Assembly (NCBI RefSeq): GCF_001571405.1
Contig: NZ_BCNX01000004.1
Location: forward strand, 210,823-274,822
DNA length: 64,000 bases
DNA from: Methanoculleus thermophilus
GTDB taxonomy: Archaea; Halobacteriota; Methanomicrobia; Methanomicrobiales; Methanoculleaceae
Direction of reading: 5' to 3'
Translations under genes and position numbers: made by a program
Shown here: positions 59,429-64,000 of the stretch, piece after piece
Layout: each line of letters opens with the position of its first letter
Position numbering within the stretch: the stretch's first letter is position 1
Notes under the pieces: generated by a model
Database searches by the model: none
Told to the model about the DNA's origin: nothing
The model's input: the letters and a program-made list of their open reading frames with translations, nothing else

Positions 59429-62400
59429 CTATTCCTCCTCCCGCGCCCGCATCACCGTGAGCCTGATTCCCGCCTTATCGTCGAGGGAAAACGTCCGCAC
59501 ATCCCCGTGAGCCCTGCAGAACTCCTGGAGGTCGAGCATATGGGTCAGCCCCTCTGCCGCCTTCTGATTCTGGACGAGGTCAAGCGGCGGCTCCAGCAGC
59601 GGCCGGGGCAGGAAGACCACACATTTCGCCCGGCTCCGGGTCAGTGAGACGTTTAAGCGGTTCTTGCTGTAGATGAACTCGGCTTCGGCAAGAGCGGTCT
59701 CTGGATCGCTCACCCCGTAACTGACGATTGCGCACTCGGCCTCCTGCCCCTGCATCTTGTCGACGGTATCAATGAACGGCGGATACTTCCAGTCCCGTAT
59801 CCTGGAGACGGCGTTCCGGATGGCTCCTATCTGGGCGTGGTGCGGGCTGACGATGAAGAGCCCGCTCCGCCAGAATCGGTAGTTTCCATCCTCTGTCTCA
59901 GGATACGGGGCCCCGGATTCTGGGTCGATCAGCCTCTCCCGGAGCGCTCCGACCAGCCGGGTGACCAGAGCCGCCTCGGTGGGGTTCTCTACCGTCGTCT
60001 GAACGCCCTCGAGGATACAGAGGACGAGCGGGCATTCTGGATCGAGGACCCACTCGACCCACTCCTCGCCGGGCTCGTCGGGGGCGAGGGCGATCTTTTG
60101 CGCTGCGATCGCACTGGTCGCGGGGGCGTAACCGGTCCCATAGAGGGTCTCCGCCGGGAACCGGCAGAGGGTCCGGTTCATCCGCCAGTTCTCCAGGAGC
60201 TGGCAGGTATAGACGGGGTGCTCCGGGTCGTCGCGGCGTCTGAGGTAGGCAAAGATTGAGTCCTCAAGCCCCGGGAGACCGTCCTCAGGCACCGGGTAGG
60301 CTCCGAGAATGACCGGGGGGAGTTGAAGGTCGTCGCCCGCAAGGACGAGCCGCCCACCGTCTGCGAGCAGCGGGAGGACCATCGCGAGTTCCGCCGGCCG
60401 CATCTGCGAGGCTTCGTCGATGATCAGGAGATCGAAGGATGGGAGGAATTTCTCAAGCCTCTCGAAACTGTGCACGGTCCCCCCGAGGAGGAGGGACGGA
60501 TAGCCGACGACGGTCTCGACCCGATCGTGGGGCAGCACCTCGAGGCATCGTTTCCCCCCCGGGGTGTGGATGCTTCTTAATTTGTATATGGGAAGAGCCG
60601 CAGTAAGGCCGAATCCCTCGACCGAGTCCTGCACCTTGACGAGCAGGTTCTCGATGGCGGCGTGGGTGAACGCGGCCACTCCCACCCGGATCCGCTTACC
60701 GTGCTCCTTTCGGGCCTTGACGAGCGAGAGGACGGCATTGGCGAGAAAGTGTGTCTTTCCGGTTCCGGGCGGCCCCCAGACGAGCGTCAGGCGGCTTTCT
60801 ATCATCCTGGAGAATGCCCTGGCCTGGCTTTTCGTGAACCCTGCGTCGCCGGCGAGCCGTCTGGCATCGGCGATGACCTCTTCCGACTCGAGGACCGGTG
60901 CCGCGAACCCCCGTGGGTCCCGGAGGAGGCGGATGAACGGGTTATTCGGCTCCCCGTCCAGGGCGAGGAGGCGGTCTACGTAGCGCGGCGTGACGAAGTC
61001 GGTGAAGCGCGGGTTTAGCACCGCACAGTCGCCCTCGGAGAAGGGCTGATGATTCCAGGGATAGGTTACCTCCAGCACAAGCCCCCTCACCTCACCGGCA
61101 GCATGGTTGACGATGGTGTCGCGGACATGGGCGAAGCAGACCCCGCTCTTGCCGGGGTTAGGGCTCGCCCGGTAGCGGAGGTCGTCGAATGCGAGGAGCG
61201 CCTCCTCGCCCGCGTCGCCGTCCGGCACCAGGAGGTAACTGAACGCCTGAGACTGCTCGAACGTCGCAAGGTCGAGAGGCGAAAGCACCTTCCAGAAGTT
61301 CCCCTCGATCTTTCTGACCGGGATGCTGATACCGTCCCGGATGCGCACCGCCGGCGGTCTGCTCCGCAGTTCCTGGATCTTTCGGGCGCCCAGGCTTGAC
61401 TCGTACTCCGCGATGAAGAGGAGGCGTGAGACCTCCGGCGTCGCTGCGTCCCAGGGGCGCGGGAACCGGAAGTTCTCCGGCCACCGGACGAGGCTCTCCT
61501 TAACCCGTTCGCGGAGCCCCTCGAGGAGACTCCCTGCAGCAAGGAGGCGGCGCGCGATCTCCTGGCGGATCCAGCCCGTGGCCTCCGGTCTTGCTCCGCT
61601 CCAGGCCATGATGACGGCATCGCTCTTCATGGCGTTGCTCTGCTCGTTCCAGAAGAGGGTGTTTGGACTGAGCTGATACGGAAAGCGTGAGGAGGGGATG
61701 GCCGCGAGGACCTCCGGGAGACGGAGGGTGAACGGGACGGGGAGGGCCAGCAGCCGCCGGATCTCGCGCGTCAAGACGACGATCGGGAAGGAGACCGATG
61801 CTGCCGGGTGGCAGAACCCGAGCGCAATGCCGGGATCCTGGTAATAGAACCGCAGCCTGAGGGCCGTCTCTGCCGTGGCGGGGTCTTTGATCGCTTCGTT
61901 CAGGAGTTGATTGAAGAGTTCCTCCTCGTAGGTATCGTAGACGTAGGTCTGCACCGAGATCTGGTCCGCCCACTCATGCTCCCGGTTGTACCCGTCGACG
62001 GCTTCAAGTTCCGCGGCGAGCGCCTGGAGAAACTCCCGCTGCACCCTGGTGCAGTCGTCGGGGTTCTGGGCGACGAAGATGGCTTCATGCGCGGGGGTGC
62101 CGTAGACCTTCTTCCCCTTGCTTCGTCGAAACCCGAGGGCGTATACCCGGCCGGAGACGGGGTCCTTCTGGAGCGTCAGGACGATGCTTACCCCTTCGTA
62201 GACGGGGAGGGCAAGCGATGTCCCGGTCCCGCGGACGACCTCTCCCGTGGTGAGCGCCCGGACGGTTGCGCGGAGGCGGTCGCCCTGGCCTGCGAGTGAT
62301 CCGCAGTTCTCGAGGTGCCGGTCGTTATCCCGGTCTGCAAGGAACCGTTCAAGCTCGGGAAGCGTGTTGATGGGGTTCCCCCCGTTCCAGGGGGCCTCCC

Positions 62401-63223
62401 GGAGATAGCGCCTTCCTACAGGCGAAAGCCCCGGGATCTGCGAGACCGAGGCAGTGGTCTCTGCCTCCTTGCGGCAGTATGGGTAGAACTCGCAGGTCTC
62501 GCACCGCGAAGTGATGTGCCAGGGCACCTCCTCCGGCGGTTCTTCAAGGATCTCCGGGAGGCGGTAGCGGAGGAAGTCTTCGACCACCCTGATGTTGAGG
62601 TGGAGATCGAAGGGTTCCGGCTCCTCCTTTCCATGGAGCCAGATCCCAGCCCGGGAGAGGTCGACCTCGAGATCGATCCCGAGCAGGTCGAGAGCGTGAT
62701 CGAGGATGAGGGCATAGAGAGTCGCCTGGATCCGGTGGGTGATGCTGAGTTCTTCGCTTGCTTTGATGTCGATGATTGAGAGTCGTGACTTCCCATTCTC
62801 TTTCTGCTCCATCCGAATGAGATCAGGGCGGCAGGGAGAGAACCGGTAGGTCTCCGGGTCGAGGCCATAGTTGCGCAGGAAGTGAACTGAGACCGGAATG
62901 GTCGCCTGGTAGATTGCCTCGCCGGGGGAGAGTCGGGGGAGGAGGTTGAAACTCTCTTCGATGGAGAACGATCGGTCGGTGAAGGGACCCGCGCCGCCCG
63001 GGATCCGGGCTCTTCCAGAAAGTTTGGTGCGGATGACCTCCTCTTCCCACCGGATGCCTGCATCCATGAGGGCCTGCGTCACTGCGCTTCGCCCGGCTCT
63101 GACCGCCGGGATGCCTGCGTCCGCGCGCTCCTTCTCGGGGGTTGCATGGTAGCGCAGGTAGCGCTCGCAATCGTGGTAGAAGAACCAGCCGATGAGCGAT
63201 GGGCTGAGATTGAAGCGGGGCAT
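59429..63223 (-). CDS. Dna2-like nuclease-helicase (RecB/Cas4-type nuclease plus SF1 helicase)
   Basis: A 1264-residue fusion. N-terminal nuclease: Cys19 in FFYHDCERYL, SPCRPDLIRM, LSIIDIKASEELSITHRIQATLYALIL (D..D-x-K) and RCETCEFYPYCRK give the PD-(D/E)XK core with four cluster cysteines, as in Cas4 and Dna2. A ~550-residue middle follows, including an RNase H-like part of the TM0106 type. The C-terminal SF1B/UPF1-like helicase has GPPGTGKT (817-824), DLLIIDEASQM, LAGDDLQLPP, VDKMQGQEAE and NVSLTRSRAK. It probably processes DNA ends or long flaps in replication and repair. ATG 63223 begins the conserved MPRFNLSPSL; a longer frame from 63286 has no ribosome site. Confidence 0.92.
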   Translation of the reverse strand: MPRFNLSPSLIGWFFYHDCERYLRYHATPEKERADAGIPAVRAGRSAVTQALMDAGIRWEEEVIRTKLSGRARIPGGAGPFTDRSFSIEESFNLLPRLSPGEAIYQATIPVSVHFLRNYGLDPETYRFSPCRPDLIRMEQKENGKSRLSIIDIKASEELSITHRIQATLYALILDHALDLLGIDLEVDLSRAGIWLHGKEEPEPFDLHLNIRVVEDFLRYRLPEILEEPPEEVPWHITSRCETCEFYPYCRKEAETTASVSQIPGLSPVGRRYLREAPWNGGNPINTLPELERFLADRDNDRHLENCGSLAGQGDRLRATVRALTTGEVVRGTGTSLALPVYEGVSIVLTLQKDPVSGRVYALGFRRSKGKKVYGTPAHEAIFVAQNPDDCTRVQREFLQALAAELEAVDGYNREHEWADQISVQTYVYDTYEEELFNQLLNEAIKDPATAETALRLRFYYQDPGIALGFCHPAASVSFPIVVLTREIRRLLALPVPFTLRLPEVLAAIPSSRFPYQLSPNTLFWNEQSNAMKSDAVIMAWSGARPEATGWIRQEIARRLLAAGSLLEGLRERVKESLVRWPENFRFPRPWDAATPEVSRLLFIAEYESSLGARKIQELRSRPPAVRIRDGISIPVRKIEGNFWKVLSPLDLATFEQSQAFSYLLVPDGDAGEEALLAFDDLRYRASPNPGKSGVCFAHVRDTIVNHAAGEVRGLVLEVTYPWNHQPFSEGDCAVLNPRFTDFVTPRYVDRLLALDGEPNNPFIRLLRDPRGFAAPVLESEEVIADARRLAGDAGFTKSQARAFSRMIESRLTLVWGPPGTGKTHFLANAVLSLVKARKEHGKRIRVGVAAFTHAAIENLLVKVQDSVEGFGLTAALPIYKLRSIHTPGGKRCLEVLPHDRVETVVGYPSLLLGGTVHSFERLEKFLPSFDLLIIDEASQMRPAELAMVLPLLADGGRLVLAGDDLQLPPVILGAYPVPEDGLPGLEDSIFAYLRRRDDPEHPVYTCQLLENWRMNRTLCRFPAETLYGTGYAPATSAIAAQKIALAPDEPGEEWVEWVLDPECPLVLCILEGVQTTVENPTEAALVTRLVGALRERLIDPESGAPYPETEDGNYRFWRSGLFIVSPHHAQIGAIRNAVSRIRDWKYPPFIDTVDKMQGQEAECAIVSYGVSDPETALAEAEFIYSKNRLNVSLTRSRAKCVVFLPRPLLEPPLDLVQNQKAAEGLTHMLDLQEFCRAHGDVRTFSLDDKAGIRLTVMRAREEE

Positions 63224-63428
63224 GGGTATTCGTCTGGCTCCGGGGGTTTCCCCTGTTGTGCCATTCTGTTTGCGCGGCCGTAACAAAACAGTTGTTATTT
63301 GTGGCTTTTTGTGTTCCCGCGCGGAATACGGTCAGACCGTTTATGCCCGGGAGAATGAGCGGGTTGGAGAACGGTGTTGCTGTGGTCTGAACGCTAAACC
63401 CCGGTGGAAACGGCTTGTTTTGGTGGAT

Positions 63429-63472
63429 CCTGCAGGAGGATTTATATCTTAGTAATTCTAACGTTATTCCTC
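63429..63472. repeat. Array unit 0: diverged TATA/inverted repeat
   Basis: TCCTGCAGGA (63428-63437) runs into GGATTTATATC (TATA at 63441-63447); short arms GAGGA (63436-63440) and TCCTC (63468-63472) flank the TATA region. It lacks the AATGTT/AACATT inner arms of units 1-3, but AGGTGA and a strong hairpin follow at the usual places. Confidence 0.5.
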
Positions 63473-63523
63473 ACATAGGTGAGTAGGTCGTCGGGCGATA
63501 CGTCTCGAGAGATCATGTCACCG

Positions 63524-63552
63524 TTCCGGGGGTTTAGAGTAAATCCCCGGAA
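63524..63552 (+). ncRNA. Hairpin of array unit 0
   Basis: TTCCGGGGGTTTA (63524-63536) pairs with TAAATCCCCGGAA (63540-63552) over 13 positions with one G.U wobble and a GAG loop. The wobble suggests selection on RNA rather than DNA. Confidence 0.45.
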
Positions 63553-63563
63553 TTGATTCCCAT

Positions 63564-63611
63564 GCAGGAGCGCAATGTTTATATGTAAGCGCGAACAACA
63601 TTGGATCCTGC
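63564..63611. repeat. Array unit 1: TATA box inside a long inverted repeat
   Basis: GCAGGA (63564-63569) pairs with TCCTGC (63606-63611) and CAATGTT (63573-63579) with AACATTG (63597-63603). The TATA box TTTATATG (63578-63585) lies inside. Expected transcription start is near 63605-63610, at the 3' arm. Confidence 0.7.
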
Positions 63612-63711
63612 ACAGGTGAATCGGGTTCGAGCCGAAACTTCGTATTTCGGCTGGGATCTGGGTGCGGGGCAAGAGTTTCAGAGAACTCTTGCTGCGAGGC
63701 CTGAAGCAGGA
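63606..63711 (+). ncRNA. Candidate small RNA of array unit 1
   Basis: A transcript from the unit 1 promoter would begin TCCTGC and end at GCAGGA (63706-63711) of the next unit, which are complementary and could close the RNA. Inside are AGCCGAAA/TTTCGGCT (63630-63652) and GCAAGAGTT/AACTCTTGC (63669-63692), both perfect hairpins. No credible reading frame is present. Confidence 0.45.
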
Positions 63712-63754
63712 ACATAATGTTTATATGTGATGAAGAACAAACATTATTTCCTGC
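63706..63754. repeat. Array unit 2: TATA box inside a long inverted repeat
   Basis: GCAGGAA (63706-63712) pairs with TTCCTGC (63748-63754) and AATGTTT (63716-63722) with AAACATT (63739-63745). TATA TTTATATG at 63720-63727. It starts 142 bases after unit 1. Confidence 0.7.
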
Positions 63755-63848
63755 GCAGGTGAAAAAGTTCGGCCGGGTTTGGGCCGACTCACCTGTAATC
63801 AAAGGGATATGAGGGTTTGAGGCCCAAGCCTCAAATCTGATGCAGGGA
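63748..63848 (+). ncRNA. Candidate small RNA of array unit 2
   Basis: TTCCTGC (63748-63754) can pair with GCAGGGA (63842-63848) using one G.U pair. Internal hairpins: CAGGTGA/TCACCTG (63756-63762, 63789-63795) around TCGGCC/GGCCGA (63769-63774, 63782-63787), then TTTGAGGC/GCCTCAAA (63816-63835). Sequence differs from unit 1 but the architecture is the same. Confidence 0.45.
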
Positions 63849-63889
63849 GCAAATGTTTATATACTTACAAAACAAACATTGTTTCCCTG
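63843..63889. repeat. Array unit 3: TATA box inside a long inverted repeat
   Basis: CAGGGA (63843-63848) pairs with TCCCTG (63884-63889) and AATGTTT (63852-63858) with AAACATT (63874-63880). TATA TTTATATA at 63856-63863. Compared with units 1 and 2, an A-to-G change in one arm is matched by T-to-C in the other. Confidence 0.65.
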
Positions 63890-64000
63890 TTGATGGAGAA
63901 CTAACAAGACCGTGCTTTGAGCCGGGTTGGTTCTGACGTTGGCATTGGCAATGCGGAATTTTGTCCAGTAACCGCTAATTCCGTCCCAAGTTTAGTAGTG
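63890..64000 (+). other. Sequence after array unit 3, up to the window end
   Basis: About 110 bases downstream of the third TATA box. GGAATT (63954-63959) and AATTCC (63976-63981) could form a weak hairpin. The window stops before it is clear whether a further unit or a gene follows. Confidence 0.35.

Noticed and set aside
59429..63223. Cas4-like nuclease as evidence of a CRISPR-Cas system
   Set aside because: The nuclease is fused to a UPF1/Dna2-type helicase and there are no other cas genes or repeats nearby, so a repair or replication role is more likely.
63429..63890. Possible CRISPR array
   Set aside because: Period is ~140 bases, the repeated part is a diverging inverted repeat around a TATA box, and the intervening DNA contains its own hairpins. 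CRISPR repeats are near-identical with 30-40-base spacers, and no cas genes are present.

Overview
The window is a GC-rich archaeal chromosome segment, most likely from a hydrogenotrophic methanogen of the Methanomicrobiales (Methanoculleus-like). Reasons: a coenzyme F430 (cfb) biosynthesis cluster, a protein with the methanogenesis marker 9 domain, archaeal TATA boxes 22-30 bases before many start codons (several transcripts look leaderless), GGAGG/GGTGA ribosome binding sites, and archaeal repair and replication genes. The taxon is inferred from gene content only.

Layout. 1-13.9 kb is mostly core: pgk (cut by the window edge), a PRC-barrel protein, an aldehyde dehydrogenase/class III aminotransferase pair, ATP-dependent DNA ligase plus PolX, FKBP isomerase, FkbM methyltransferase, a DEAD-box helicase with DbpA domain, a UDG-like protein, Hsp20 and a peroxiredoxin without its peroxidatic cysteine. 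13.9-18.1 kb is a decayed defence/mobile patch: a RelBE pair, a GNAT relic, a restriction-modification tail relic, an AT-rich HNH nuclease gene, an AT-rich orphan gene, a 48-residue ORF with operator-like repeats, and a HicB relic.

18.2-42.9 kb is an envelope/stress accessory region: a transglutaminase lipoprotein, a beta-propeller protein, many small stress-associated families (DUF2795, PsiE, SHOCT, DUF6325, HdeD, LURP-one), two MFS transporters, two GH63-type glycosidases, a sulfatase with its maturase, and a pentameric ligand-gated ion channel. Parts of it look like one module (DUF6325, COG2426, MFS, GH63) present twice, with one COG2426 copy reduced to a fragment. 43-46.9 kb holds a frameshifted gene divergent from a winged-helix regulator with two matched operators, a membrane protein, a vapBC relic and tRNA-Glu.

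46.9-55 kb is core methanogen metabolism: ilvE, then cfbB-cfbD-cfbE-cfbA on the minus strand, and divergently an overlapping operon of a PD-(D/E)XK nuclease, a Dus-like marker 9 protein, a CitG-like protein and a DUF447 protein. 55-57.2 kb has four consecutive single-domain fasciclin genes, each with its own promoter and none with a signal peptide. 57.2-63.2 kb is DNA repair: UV endonuclease, a MutY-like glycosylase without an iron-sulfur cluster, and a large Dna2-like nuclease-helicase. The last 0.6 kb carries an array of about 140-base units, each a TATA box inside a long inverted repeat followed by further hairpins. I think this array is the most likely undescribed system in the window.
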